Shown in pieces: positions 47,865-56,263 of a stretch of 64,000 bases of DNA. The translations under genes and the position numbers were made by a program. The notes beneath the pieces are model-generated. The model saw only the letters and a program-made list of their open reading frames with translations, searched no databases and was not told the DNA's origin. Source of the DNA: Bradyrhizobium sp. 190 (lineage in GTDB: Bacteria; Pseudomonadota; Alphaproteobacteria; Rhizobiales; Xanthobacteraceae); the NCBI RefSeq assembly GCF_023073415.1, contig NZ_JADPJL010000060.1, positions 284,900 to 348,899 of the forward strand. Reading direction: 5' to 3'. Positions within the stretch are counted from its first letter, which is position 1, and each line of letters starts with the position of its first letter.

Positions 47865-50099
47865 GTGGACGCCAGTGCGGTACCTCACTTTCGAAACGGT
47901 GGCACTCCGGCCGCCGCGCAGACGTTTGGCGCCCGGCGCCATACGCGGGGGGAAGCGGCTACCATGGTCGATGTCACGGCGGGTCAGGGCGGCGTCGGCG
48001 CCAGCGGCAAATTTCCGAGCCTCAGCGAAATCGGCGATATCTTAAAGCGCGGCGATCTCTTCCTCGCCTTCGGCGTCCTCACCATCCTGGTGGTGCTGAT
48101 CCTGCCGCTGCCGGCGATCGTGCTCGATCTGTTCCTGGCGATCTCGATCACGGTGTCGATCCTGATCCTGATGACGTCGCTGTTCATCCAGACGCCGCTG
48201 GAATTCTCGGCGTTTCCGACGGTGCTGCTGATCTCGACCATGCTGCGGCTGTCGCTGAACATGGCCTCCACCCGGCTGATCCTGTCGCATGGCCATGAGG
48301 GCACGGCCGCCGCCGGCCACGTCATCGAAGCCTTCGGCAATTTCGTGATGGGCGGTAATTTCGTCATCGGAATTATCGTGTTCGCGATTCTCGTCATCGT
48401 GAACTTCATCGTCATCACCAAGGGTTCGGGCCGCATCGCCGAAGTCGCCGCGCGCTTTCAATTGGACTCGATGCCCGGCAAGCAGATGGCGATCGACGCT
48501 GATCTGTCCGCCGGCCTGATCGACGAGAAGACCGCCAAGGCACGCCGCAAGGAGCTCGAGGACGAAAGCGGTTTCTTCGGCGCCATGGACGGTGCTTCGA
48601 AATTCGTCCGCGGCGACGCCATCGCGGGACTGCTGATCGTCTTCATCAACGTCATCGGCGGCATCATCATCGGCGTTGCCCAGCAGGGCATGAGCTTTAG
48701 CGACGCCGCCCGTACCTACACCATCCTGACCGTCGGCGACGGCCTGGTGACGCAGGTGCCGGCGCTGATCGTCTCGACCGCCGCGGGCCTGCTGGTGTCG
48801 AAGGCCGGCATCACCGGTTCGGCCGACAAGGCGATGATGAAGCAGCTCTCGGGCTACCCGCAGGCGCTCGGCATGTCGGCCGGCGTGATGCTGGTGCTGG
48901 CGCTGCTGCCGGGCATTCCGATGCTGCCGTTCCTCGCGCTCGGCGGCGGCGCGGCCGCGCTGGCCTGGAAGGCGCGCAACCACAACCGCGTCACCAAGGC
49001 TGCCGAAGCCGCCGAAGCCGCGGCGCCCGATGTTGCGGCAGCCGCTGCCCAGGCCGCGGCCGACGAGCCGATCTCCACCGCGCTCAAGATCGACGACCTC
49101 AAGATCGAACTCGGCTATGCGCTGTTGCCGCTGGTCAACGGCCCCGACGGCACCGACCGCCTCACCGAACAGATCAAGGCGCTGCGCCGGTCGCTCGCGA
49201 TCGAAATGGGCTTTGTGATGCCGGCGGTGCGCATCCTCGACAACGTCCAGCTCGAAGCCAATACCTACGTCATCAAGATCAAGGAAGTCGACGCCGGCTC
49301 CGGCAAGATCTGGCCGAACCAGTTCATGGTCATGGACCCCGCCGGCAACCAGGTCGGCGTGCCCGGCATCCATACCGTCGAGCCGACGTTTGGACTGCCG
49401 GCGACCTGGGTCGACGCCGCGCTGAAGGAAGAGGCGTCGCTGAAGGGCTACACGGTGGTCGACGCCGCCACCGTGCTGTCGACGCATCTGACCGAGCTGC
49501 TCAAGAACAACATGAGCGACCTCTTGTCCTATGGCGAGGTGCAGAAGCTGATCAAGGACCTGCCGAAGGAACAGGGCGAGCTGGTCAAGGACATCGTGCC
49601 GAGCCAGGTCACGGTCTCCGGCATCCAGCGCGTGCTGCAGTTGCTCCTGGCCGAGCGGATCTCGATCCGCGATCTCTCCACCATTCTCGAAGGCATCGCC
49701 GATGCGCTCGCCTTCTCGCGCCACCCCGCCACCATGGTCGAGCACGTCCGCGCCCGGCTGGCGCGGCAGATCTGCGCGCAGAACACCACCTACAACGGCT
49801 ACCTGCCGCTGATCGCGTTGTCGGCGCGCTGGGAGCAGGCGTTCGCGGAATCGATCGTGGGCACCGGCGAGGATCGCAGCCTCGCCATGCAGCCCTCGAA
49901 GCTGTCGGAGTTCATGACCTCGGTCCGCAATGCCTTCGAGCAGGCCGCCCGCGAAGGCGAAGCGCCGGTGCTGGTCACCTCGGCGGCGATCCGCCCGTTC
50001 GTCCGCTCGCTGGTCGAGCGCTTCCGCTCGCAGACCACCGTATTATCGCAGGCCGAAATCCACCCGCGCGCGCGGCTCAAGACGGTGGGTAGCGTGTAG
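47865..50099 (+). CDS. flhA: Flagellar export gate protein FlhA
   Basis: 744-aa (or 711-aa) core component of the flagellar type III export gate in the inner membrane. The N-terminal ~360 residues have about eight membrane spans with conserved ILPLPAIVLDLFLAISI, TPLEFSAFPTVLLISTMLRL and the FHIPEP-like cytoplasmic region; ARFQLDSMPGKQMAIDADL follows. After an Ala-rich linker (~370-395) the cytoplasmic docking domain (~400-740) receives export substrates and the FliI/FliJ complex. GTG 47865 follows GGGAGGAA; ATG 47964 (after GGGGGAAG) is the alternative, matching the usual N-terminus. Downstream of a CtrA-like box; fliI/fliJ lie 3 kb away. Confidence 0.95.
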   Translation: MDASAVPHFRNGGTPAAAQTFGARRHTRGEAATMVDVTAGQGGVGASGKFPSLSEIGDILKRGDLFLAFGVLTILVVLILPLPAIVLDLFLAISITVSILILMTSLFIQTPLEFSAFPTVLLISTMLRLSLNMASTRLILSHGHEGTAAAGHVIEAFGNFVMGGNFVIGIIVFAILVIVNFIVITKGSGRIAEVAARFQLDSMPGKQMAIDADLSAGLIDEKTAKARRKELEDESGFFGAMDGASKFVRGDAIAGLLIVFINVIGGIIIGVAQQGMSFSDAARTYTILTVGDGLVTQVPALIVSTAAGLLVSKAGITGSADKAMMKQLSGYPQALGMSAGVMLVLALLPGIPMLPFLALGGGAAALAWKARNHNRVTKAAEAAEAAAPDVAAAAAQAAADEPISTALKIDDLKIELGYALLPLVNGPDGTDRLTEQIKALRRSLAIEMGFVMPAVRILDNVQLEANTYVIKIKEVDAGSGKIWPNQFMVMDPAGNQVGVPGIHTVEPTFGLPATWVDAALKEEASLKGYTVVDAATVLSTHLTELLKNNMSDLLSYGEVQKLIKDLPKEQGELVKDIVPSQVTVSGIQRVLQLLLAERISIRDLSTILEGIADALAFSRHPATMVEHVRARLARQICAQNTTYNGYLPLIALSARWEQAFAESIVGTGEDRSLAMQPSKLSEFMTSVRNAFEQAAREGEAPVLVTSAAIRPFVRSLVERFRSQTTVLSQAEIHPRARLKTVGSV

Positions 50100-50430
50100 G
50101 CCGGCAAGCGTGCGCACGGCGCAAATCAGCGGCGAACAAGCCGAAGCTTTTTCGTCACATGCAAATATTTTGTTAACATCGCACCGATCGGCAGGTGTTC
50201 GCCGAACGCGTCGCGATCTACGATTTAACATATTGCAGTATATAATAAATTTTCGATTTCCGCCTCACGGCGCGACCCTTTGATCGCGGCCGTTCAAGTC
50301 TTTTCACTGCCTTGTGATCGCCACTTGGGAACTATTCCCCGGATTCCTACGTTTCCTGACGCGAGACGTTGAACCGCCCTGTGAATGGCATCGACGAAAT
50401 TTGCAGGACGGAAGGCGGCAGGAGACTTCC
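50100..50430. other. AT-rich intergenic region after flhA
   Basis: 331 bp without a gene. 50150-50265 is markedly AT-rich for this genome, including TATAAT at 50241-50246 and TTTGTTAACAT near 50169-50179. It probably carries the promoter of the following small membrane-protein gene; no -35 partner at ideal spacing was identified. Confidence 0.4.
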
Positions 50431-50637
50431 ATGAACCATTCGATCTACAGCGCAGATCGCACGACCCATCTCAAGATCGTGGTCGTGGCTTTGGTCGCGG
50501 GTATCGTGGTCGCCGGTTTCAGCATCTCCGCGCGCACAACCTCGGATGAAGGTCTGACCCAGACCGCGAGCACGCCCGTCATGAAGGCCGGTAAGCCGGT
50601 CGTGATTACGAGTTCAGGCAACTCTGTCGTACGCTAA
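50431..50637 (+). CDS. Small single-span membrane protein
   Basis: 68-aa protein: short polar N-terminus (MNHSIYSADRTTHLK), one membrane helix (IVVVALVAGIVVAGFSISA, ~16-34) and a periplasmic-side Thr/Lys/Ser tail ending SSGNSVVR. I recall homologous short proteins in Bradyrhizobium, function unknown. ATG 50431 follows GGAGACTTCC and a well-formed terminator lies downstream, so it is a single-gene transcript. Confidence 0.72.
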   Translation: MNHSIYSADRTTHLKIVVVALVAGIVVAGFSISARTTSDEGLTQTASTPVMKAGKPVVITSSGNSVVR

Positions 50638-50727
50638 AGGAGAATTCACGGAATTCACGTGGCTCTTACAGCCCCCCAAAGTCGCCGCGTGGATAATTAA
50701 GACCCCAACTACCCCCAAGTTGACTAC

Positions 50728-50761
50728 GAAAACGCCCGCTCCCCACGGGCGTTTTCTTTTT
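50728..50761 (+). terminator. Rho-independent terminator
   Basis: GAAAACGCCCG (50728-50738) pairs perfectly with CGGGCGTTTTC (50746-50756) over a 7-nt loop, followed by TTTTT. It ends the small membrane-protein transcript. Confidence 0.88.
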
Positions 50762-50816
50762 GTCGGGGCTGTCGCGGAGTTCGCCACCACACCCACAGAC
50801 CTCATCCTGAGGAGTT

Positions 50817-50905
50817 CGTAGCCCGGCGCACGCGAAGAGTAATCCGGGATTCTTGCGACATTCGCCGGCGGTCCCGGGTTTCGCTTCGCTTCACCCCGGG
50901 CTACG
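50817..50905. repeat. Palindromic intergenic repeat, type B, diverged copy
   Basis: Ends CGTAGCCCGG and CCGGGCTACG are inverse; the interior arms (AGTAATCCGGGA / TCCCGGGTTTCGC) pair with mismatches. Same family as 37783-37872. Located between the small membrane-protein terminator and the anti-sigma gene end. Confidence 0.7.
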
Positions 50906-50936
50906 GGCTTTCGCGCATGAGCGGATACTTCGGCGC

Positions 50937-51863
50937 CTAGCGTGCAGCCGGCACCGTCTCAATCAGCTTGCCGGTGTAGATCGGCGCCGAGGTCGGCTTG
51001 CCGCTCGGCGATCCGCCGGCCTGCTCGACGGTCACCGCGTAGGTCGCGGCATTGATCGTACCGGCGTCGAAGTCGGCGAGCACCGGACGCGCGGTGAAAT
51101 CGCTGCCGCCGATCACGCCGAGCGAGCGCGGCTGCGGCAGTTTGTCGGAGATCAGCCAGAGTTCAAAGCTCTTGCCGGGCTCGGCATCGGCGCCAACTTT
51201 GCGGACGGTGAAATTTTTGGTCGCGGCGTCGACCGTCAGGATGAAGGCGGGCGAGCCGCCGTCACGCTGCAGCAGCGCGACGTATTGCGCCGAGGGCACA
51301 GGCGATGGCGCCGGCGTCTTGACCTCGACCGTCTGGATGCGCGGCTTCGGCCGCAGCGCTTCCGGCAACAGTTCCGGCCGATAGACCTGCACCGCCAGCA
51401 TCCCGATTAGAGCCGCAGCAAGCGCGGTGGCAATCGACGCGACGCTGCGCAAGCGCCGGACCCGGCCCGTCAACTGAATGACGTTCGAATTATCTACGGC
51501 GGTCGGAGGCGCTGCAGCCGGCGGCGCTTCGACGGCCGCTGGCGCTTCGGCCACCACGGGCTCGGCCACGCGTTCAGTCGGCGGCGGAGACGGAGGTGGC
51601 GGCGCCTCGGGCAGCACCAGCGCCGCCTGCTGGCCGGTGGAATGGCCGATCGCGGCCTTGATGTTTTCCCACACGATCGGCCGCGGCTCGACGGAGCCGA
51701 CCATCTGGTTCAAGACGCCGAGCCGGTATTCCCAGGCGTGGACGATCGCGGTGAATTCGGTATCGACGGCCATCAGGGTCTCGACCTGCGCGCGTTCGTC
51801 GGCATCGAGGGTGCCGAGCGCGTATTCCGCGGCGAGCGCGATATGGTCTTCGCTATAGGCCAT
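50937..51863 (-). CDS. Anti-sigma factor (RskA/anti-sigma-K type)
   Basis: 308-aa membrane protein partner of the adjacent ECF sigma factor. N-terminal cytoplasmic domain (HIALAAEYALGTLDADERAQ, ~6-25, WEYRLGVLNQMVGSVEPRP) binds sigma; a Pro/Ala-rich linker (~85-125) and one membrane span (VASIATALAAALIGMLAV, ~140-157) lead to a periplasmic RskA domain (SFELWLISDKLPQPRSLGVI, TYAVTVEQAGGSPSGKPTSA). The pair reports envelope or oxidative stress in other bacteria. Starts 3 bp after the sigma stop, so they are co-transcribed. Confidence 0.88.
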   Translation of the reverse strand: MAYSEDHIALAAEYALGTLDADERAQVETLMAVDTEFTAIVHAWEYRLGVLNQMVGSVEPRPIVWENIKAAIGHSTGQQAALVLPEAPPPPSPPPTERVAEPVVAEAPAAVEAPPAAAPPTAVDNSNVIQLTGRVRRLRSVASIATALAAALIGMLAVQVYRPELLPEALRPKPRIQTVEVKTPAPSPVPSAQYVALLQRDGGSPAFILTVDAATKNFTVRKVGADAEPGKSFELWLISDKLPQPRSLGVIGGSDFTARPVLADFDAGTINAATYAVTVEQAGGSPSGKPTSAPIYTGKLIETVPAAR

Positions 51864-51866
51864 CGT

Positions 51867-52427
51867 TCAAGATCCGGACCCCGAAAGCCCGAGGCACTCC
51901 CTTATGTCCATCATGCTGCGGCGCAGCCACGTCTTCACCGTATTCACCGGCGCCTCGAACTTGGCGGCAAGCTGTTCGCGACTCCAGCCGTTGTAATAGG
52001 CCAGCAGCACCAGCTTCTGCCGATCCGGCTCGAGACGGCCGACGCATTCCAGCAACCGCTTCAACTCTTCCGTCATCTCGCGCCGCGCCAGCGGATCGGG
52101 TGAATCGGCCGCAACTTCCATCGCGGCAGGCTCCTCCTCGATCGAGCTTTCGCTCTTCTTGCGCACCACGTCGATCGCCCGGTTGCGCGCGATCGACACC
52201 ATCCATGTAATCGGCGAAGCGAGCGCCGGGTTGAACTGTCCGGCGTTGTTCCAGATCTTGACGTAAGCCTCCTGAATGACCTCCTCCGCGAGATCCTGAC
52301 GCCGCAAGATACGGAGCACGACGCCGAAGAGTTTCGCACGCGTGGCGGCGTAAAGGCGCTCGAAAGCGGCCTGATCCCCCTTCGCCACCGCGGCTATCAG
52401 CCAGACCAGCTCCGCTGGCGTCAGCAT
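51867..52427 (-). CDS. ECF sigma factor (SigK-like)
   Basis: 186-aa sigma factor. Region 2 (GDQAAFERLYAATRAKLFGV, then DLAEEVIQEAYVKIWNN and PITWMVSIARNRAIDVVRK, ~18-90) and region 4 (LLECVGRLEPDRQKLVLLAYY, WSREQLAAKFEAPVNTVKTWLRR, ~122-170) are intact. It directs RNA polymerase to stress promoters when released by the adjacent anti-sigma factor. Group-3-like ECF length. First gene of the pair; its own promoter should lie in the 183 bp upstream toward fliJ's terminator. Confidence 0.92.
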   Translation of the reverse strand: MLTPAELVWLIAAVAKGDQAAFERLYAATRAKLFGVVLRILRRQDLAEEVIQEAYVKIWNNAGQFNPALASPITWMVSIARNRAIDVVRKKSESSIEEEPAAMEVAADSPDPLARREMTEELKRLLECVGRLEPDRQKLVLLAYYNGWSREQLAAKFEAPVNTVKTWLRRSMMDIRECLGLSGSGS

Positions 52428-52548
52428 TCAACGTCCCCCAAAACCTCGATCCTCCACCCGCGTCTTACGCCGGAGCCGTCGGGAAGTTTCGTAGCATACC
52501 CTGCGCCAAAGGGGCCACCAAGTCGCCGGTTTCGGGGAATCTGGACAA

Positions 52549-52578
52549 GAAAAAACCCGGGCCTTGTGGCCCGGGCTT
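52549..52578 (-). terminator. Rho-independent terminator of fliIJ
   Basis: On the minus strand AGCCCGGGCC-ACAA-GGCCCGGGTTTTTT forms 8-10 bp stem, tetraloop and T-run, beginning 33 bp after the fliJ stop. Confidence 0.88.
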
Positions 52579-52611
52579 TCGATCATTCAACCGATGAGTG
52601 TGAGAGAAGCG

Positions 52612-53028
52612 TCAGGCGACGCCAAGCCGGGCGCGCATCAGGCCGATACTGTCCATGTCGGCCTGCTCCCGGGCGCTCTCCTCGGCGCGCTCGCGCGCCT
52701 GGTCGCGCTCGTCGAGCAGTTCGACCTTCTTCAGTTCCTCGAACGCTTCGCTCAACAGGCTCTTGGCATCCTCGAGCTGGATGCGCAGTTCGTCGGCCGA
52801 ACGGGTCAGGTTCTCCCGGCGCTGGATCGCGGCCTTGGCGTAGGTCGGGTAGGCGAAATGGGAGGGATCGTTGATCCCGGCCCGCTCCTGTTCGGTCTGG
52901 ATTTCGCGCTCGAGATCGACCGACATGCGCTGGAAGTCGGCGATCATGCCTTCGATCTGGGTAACCCTTCGGCGCTTCTCGTCGACCTGAAATTTCTTCA
53001 GGCGGATCAGCGTTTCTCGTGACTTCAT
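52612..53028 (-). CDS. fliJ: Flagellar export protein FliJ
   Basis: 138-aa coiled-coil protein matching FliJ in size and pattern: MKSRETLIRLKKFQVDEKRR start, then long heptad-rich helices (VDLEREIQTEQERAGINDPS; LRIQLEDAKSLLSEAFEELK). FliJ links the FliI ATPase ring to FlhA and escorts export substrates. It follows fliI in the same direction (109-bp gap) and ends at a terminator. Identity rests on location plus coiled-coil size. Confidence 0.85.
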   Translation of the reverse strand: MKSRETLIRLKKFQVDEKRRRVTQIEGMIADFQRMSVDLEREIQTEQERAGINDPSHFAYPTYAKAAIQRRENLTRSADELRIQLEDAKSLLSEAFEELKKVELLDERDQARERAEESAREQADMDSIGLMRARLGVA

Positions 53029-53137
53029 CGACTCATACTCCCCAGAAGTCCCAATCTGAACGCGGGACGGAGCCGGCTCCCCCGGGGGGCCCCACCGGCG
53101 TCATTAATCATGTGCCGGGGATGATGGCCTGACAAAG

Positions 53138-54463
53138 TTAGCGTTCCGTTTCCAAATTGGTGAGGATTTGCGCCAATCGGCGATAGCCGTCATCCAGGCT
53201 CGATTTTTCGTCCTTGGCCTGGCGCAGGAAGGTTTCCAGCGGCTCGTGCAGCCGGATCGCCTCGTCGACTTCGGGGCTCGAACCCGCCCGGTAGGCGCCG
53301 AGCCGGATCAGTTCCTCCATGTCGGCGTAGGTCGCCATCACCTGGCGGCCCCGCATGATCACGGGCAGATAGTCCGGATTGGCCGACCTCGGCATGGTGC
53401 GGGAGACCGATTTGAGGATATTGATCGCGGGAAACCGCCCGCGCTCCGCAATCGAGCGTTGCATCACGACGTGGCCGTCGAGAATGCCGCGGACCGCATC
53501 CGCGATCGGCTCGTTATGGTCGTCGCCGTCGACCAGCACCGTGAAGATGCCGGTAATGGTGCCAACGCCAGTGCCCGGCCCTGCCCGCTCCAGAAGCTTC
53601 GGCAATTCGGTGAACACGGTCGGCGTATAGCCCTTGGCCGTCGGCGGCTCGCCGGCCGACAACCCGATCTCGCGTTGCGCCATCGCAAAGCGCGTGACCG
53701 AATCCATCAGGCACAGCACGTCCTTGTCCTCATCGCGGAAATACTCCGCAATCGCCAGCGTCAGATAGGCCGCCTGCCGCCGCATCAAGGCGGGCTCGTC
53801 CGATGTCGCCACCACCACGACCGAGCGCGCGAGACCCTCGTCTCCGAGATCCTCCTGCAGGAACTCCTGCACCTCGCGGCCGCGTTCGCCGATCAGGCCG
53901 ATGATGGTGATATCGGCATCGACGTTGCGCGCCAGCATCGACAGCAGCACCGATTTGCCGACGCCGGAACCTGCGAAGATGCCGAGCCGCTGGCCGCGGC
54001 AGCAGGTCAGGAACGTGTTGAGCGCACGGACGCCCAGATCGAGCGGCGCGCCTACGCGCTTGCGCGAGTGCGCCGGCGGCGGCGAATTGCGGTAGGGCAT
54101 CGGCGACGGCCCCTGCGCCAGTGGCCCCTTGCCGTCGATCGGTTCCCCCATGGCGTTGATGACGCGGCCGAGCCAGGCCGGTGACGGCCGCACCTGACTG
54201 GCCGCGGTGGCAATAACCGCGCGGCAACCGCGCCTGACACCGTCGAGCCCACCGAATGGCATCACGACAGCATTGCTGCCGGAAAAACCGATCACCTCGG
54301 CCGGGATGAAGCGGTTCGCGCCGGTATCGATGACGATCCTCGCACCGACCGACATCGCATGGATAGGCCCCGCGATCTCGACCATCAGCCCGCGCACGCC
54401 CACAACACGGCCATATATATTGACGCCGTCGATGTCGCCGATCTGCTCCGCAAGCGCCTTCAT
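53138..54463 (-). CDS. fliI: Flagellum-specific ATPase FliI
   Basis: 441-aa F1-beta-like ATPase of the type III export apparatus. Walker A GIFAGSGVGKSVLL (~164-177), GERGREVQEF (~200-209), Walker B VLCLMDSVTRFA (~250-261) and QREIGLSAGEPP are intact, with the N-terminal domain (DGVNIYGRVVGVRGLMVEIAG split at ~12-32) typical of flagellar rather than virulence homologues. It powers substrate unloading at FlhA with FliJ. Divergent from ctrA across 367 bp, an arrangement conserved in Rhizobiales, with fliJ downstream. Confidence 0.95.
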   Translation of the reverse strand: MKALAEQIGDIDGVNIYGRVVGVRGLMVEIAGPIHAMSVGARIVIDTGANRFIPAEVIGFSGSNAVVMPFGGLDGVRRGCRAVIATAASQVRPSPAWLGRVINAMGEPIDGKGPLAQGPSPMPYRNSPPPAHSRKRVGAPLDLGVRALNTFLTCCRGQRLGIFAGSGVGKSVLLSMLARNVDADITIIGLIGERGREVQEFLQEDLGDEGLARSVVVVATSDEPALMRRQAAYLTLAIAEYFRDEDKDVLCLMDSVTRFAMAQREIGLSAGEPPTAKGYTPTVFTELPKLLERAGPGTGVGTITGIFTVLVDGDDHNEPIADAVRGILDGHVVMQRSIAERGRFPAINILKSVSRTMPRSANPDYLPVIMRGRQVMATYADMEELIRLGAYRAGSSPEVDEAIRLHEPLETFLRQAKDEKSSLDDGYRRLAQILTNLETER

Positions 54464-54830
54464 TGCGAAAACCTTAAGTTTCCGCGCTTTAACCGGAGGC
54501 GCTTAACCTCGTGTTTACCCGCATCATTAATCATTGCGTCACTGTCTTTGGTGACTGAGAGCGCTCGCCCATCAGAAGAAGGGCGAAACGCGGGAGTCGG
54601 TTAGGCCCGTCTCTTAATCTGGAGCATGAGTAGGCACGGTAAGGAAAAGCTGCTTTCGCGCAACATCTTAGGGCGATTCGATAAAAATTGCACTTAAAGA
54701 CCTTGCGAACCGGAATCAGATTTTGTTAACCATATGTCTGTCAGGATCCGAATCAGTTGTTCAAAGGCGTTTTGAGTGCCGCAAGTGCGGCCGACCTGAC
54801 GCCCGGAGCGGCGGACTAAAGGGGACTGGC
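54464..54830. promoter_or_regulatory. ctrA/fliI divergent control region with GANTC and CtrA half-sites
   Basis: Three CcrM methylation sites GANTC lie on the ctrA side: GATTC 54675-54679, GAATC 54713-54717, GAATC 54750-54754. A TTAACCAT CtrA half-site lies at 54726-54733. Caulobacter ctrA P1 is silenced by full GANTC methylation and autoregulated by CtrA; the same logic is likely here. Nearer fliI are TTAA repeats spaced 10-11 bp (not the ideal 7). Confidence 0.7.
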
Positions 54831-55532
54831 ATGCGCGTTTTGCTGATTGAAGATGACAGCGCCGTTGCGCAGTCGATCGAGCTGATGCTCAAATCCGAGA
54901 GTTTCAACGTCTATACGACGGACCTCGGAGAGGAAGGCGTCGACCTCGGTAAGCTCTACGATTACGACATTATCCTTCTCGACCTTAACCTGCCCGACAT
55001 GTCCGGCTACGACGTGCTCAAGCAGCTCCGGGTTTCGAAGATCAAGACCCCCATTCTGATCCTCTCCGGCCTCGCCGGCATCGAGGATAAGGTCAAGGGC
55101 CTCGGCGTCGGCGCCGATGACTACATGACCAAGCCCTTCCACAAGGACGAACTGGTTGCCCGCATCCATGCGATCGTGCGCCGTTCCAAGGGTCACGCCC
55201 AGTCGGTCATCCAGACCGGCGATCTCGTCGTCAATCTCGACACCAAGACGGTCGAAGTCGGCGGCCAGCGCGTGCACCTGACGGGCAAGGAATACCAGAT
55301 GCTGGAGCTGCTCTCGCTCCGCAAGGGAACCACCCTCACCAAGGAAATGTTCCTCAACCATCTCTATGGCGGCATGGACGAGCCCGAGCTGAAGATCATC
55401 GACGTCTTCATCTGCAAGCTGCGCAAGAAGCTCGCCAACGCCTCCGAAGGCCGCAACTTCATCGAAACTGTGTGGGGCCGCGGCTACGTGCTGCGCGAGC
55501 CGCACGAGGCGGACGAGCGCATCCCCGCCTGA
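54831..55532 (+). CDS. ctrA: Cell-cycle master response regulator CtrA
   Basis: 233-aa OmpR-family regulator: receiver with phospho-acceptor Asp51 (LLDLNLPDMSGYDV) and Lys in DYMTKPFHKDE (~99-109), then winged helix with LTGKEYQMLELLSLRKGTTLTKE (split ~144-166) and GMDEPELKIIDVFICKLRKK (~176-195). CtrA controls replication, division, methylation and flagellar genes in alphaproteobacteria via TTAA-N7-TTAA sites. ATG 54831 follows GGGGA. Divergent from fliI; ends at its own terminator. Length and motifs match Caulobacter/rhizobial CtrA closely. Confidence 0.96.
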   Translation: MRVLLIEDDSAVAQSIELMLKSESFNVYTTDLGEEGVDLGKLYDYDIILLDLNLPDMSGYDVLKQLRVSKIKTPILILSGLAGIEDKVKGLGVGADDYMTKPFHKDELVARIHAIVRRSKGHAQSVIQTGDLVVNLDTKTVEVGGQRVHLTGKEYQMLELLSLRKGTTLTKEMFLNHLYGGMDEPELKIIDVFICKLRKKLANASEGRNFIETVWGRGYVLREPHEADERIPA

Positions 55533-55576
55533 TCAGGGTTTAAGGCGAGCCAGAAGGCTCACTCCTCCCGACTGGA

Positions 55577-55601
55577 CCCCGCCCGAAATGGCGGGGTTTT
55601 T
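55577..55601 (+). terminator. Rho-independent terminator of ctrA
   Basis: CCCCGCC (55577-55583) pairs with GGCGGGG (55590-55596) over CGAAAT, followed by TTTTT. Located 45 bp after the ctrA stop. Confidence 0.88.
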
Positions 55602-55651
55602 GTTTGGGGGAAGGCTTCGTCGCCTGTCGGGATGATCGCAGCTTCGAAGTC

Positions 55652-56146
55652 CTAAGCGCCCAACGCGGTCGATATCTCGCCGAGAGTCGCTTTCTCGGCG
55701 TCGCTCACCTTGACTCCAGCACTGAACAGGCCCCCGCCTTCCGACGCCGCCTCGGCGGTGCTTTGACTGATCTGCCGGAGCCAGCTCTTGAACTCCGCCG
55801 CATCACCGGGCGCCTTGGCGGCAAGCAAGGCAGAAACCTGCCGCAGCTCATCGATGCATTTGCCTTTCATTTCAGCCGGCTTGCTGTTCGCGAATTTTGC
55901 TTTCAGGCCATCTCGCGCGGCGCTTCGCCCTTCGCCGCTGGAAAAGTCTGACACGACCGACTTGACCAGCGCGTTGGTACCGGAGCCGGTTGCCGCCTGG
56001 GTGAGCGCGGTACCTCCGGCAAACGACTCCTTCAACAGTCCCCAGAGGCCGCTGGGTTCGGCCGCGGTGATGGCCATGCCGGCGATCATCGGGCTCTCCA
56101 GCAACAGCGTCCACTCATCCTTTGTGAAGCTTGTCTTGTCAGCCAT
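55652..56146 (-). CDS. Conserved-type hypothetical protein
   Basis: 164-aa soluble, largely helical protein. N-terminal MADKTSFTKDEWTLLLESPM leads into MIAGMAITAAEPSGLWGLLK and a Gly/Ala/Ser-rich middle; the end (VSDAEKATLGEISTALGA) resembles tellurite-resistance/TerB-like helical ends but no family is certain. ATG 56146 follows CAGGAGTAAG at good spacing. Downstream of the DUF937 gene, same strand, 117-bp gap, likely same operon. Confidence 0.65.
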   Translation of the reverse strand: MADKTSFTKDEWTLLLESPMIAGMAITAAEPSGLWGLLKESFAGGTALTQAATGSGTNALVKSVVSDFSSGEGRSAARDGLKAKFANSKPAEMKGKCIDELRQVSALLAAKAPGDAAEFKSWLRQISQSTAEAASEGGGLFSAGVKVSDAEKATLGEISTALGA

Positions 56147-56263
56147 TGATCTTACTCCTGGTGAATACGGCGGATTGAGCGATCCGCAGCAGCGCGGGTG
56201 CGCAAAACCGCCGGCAGTTGCCAAGCCGTCCGGCGCAGGCCGGACGGCACGACGTTCTGAAAT

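Noticed and set aside
48042..49745. 567-residue frame antisense to flhA
   Set aside because: Composition is that of a reverse-strand shadow (His/Arg/Gln-rich); flhA is unambiguous.
54470..54520. TTAA repeats near the fliI start as a CtrA site
   Set aside because: Spacings are 10 and 11 bp, not 7, so they do not fit the CtrA consensus.
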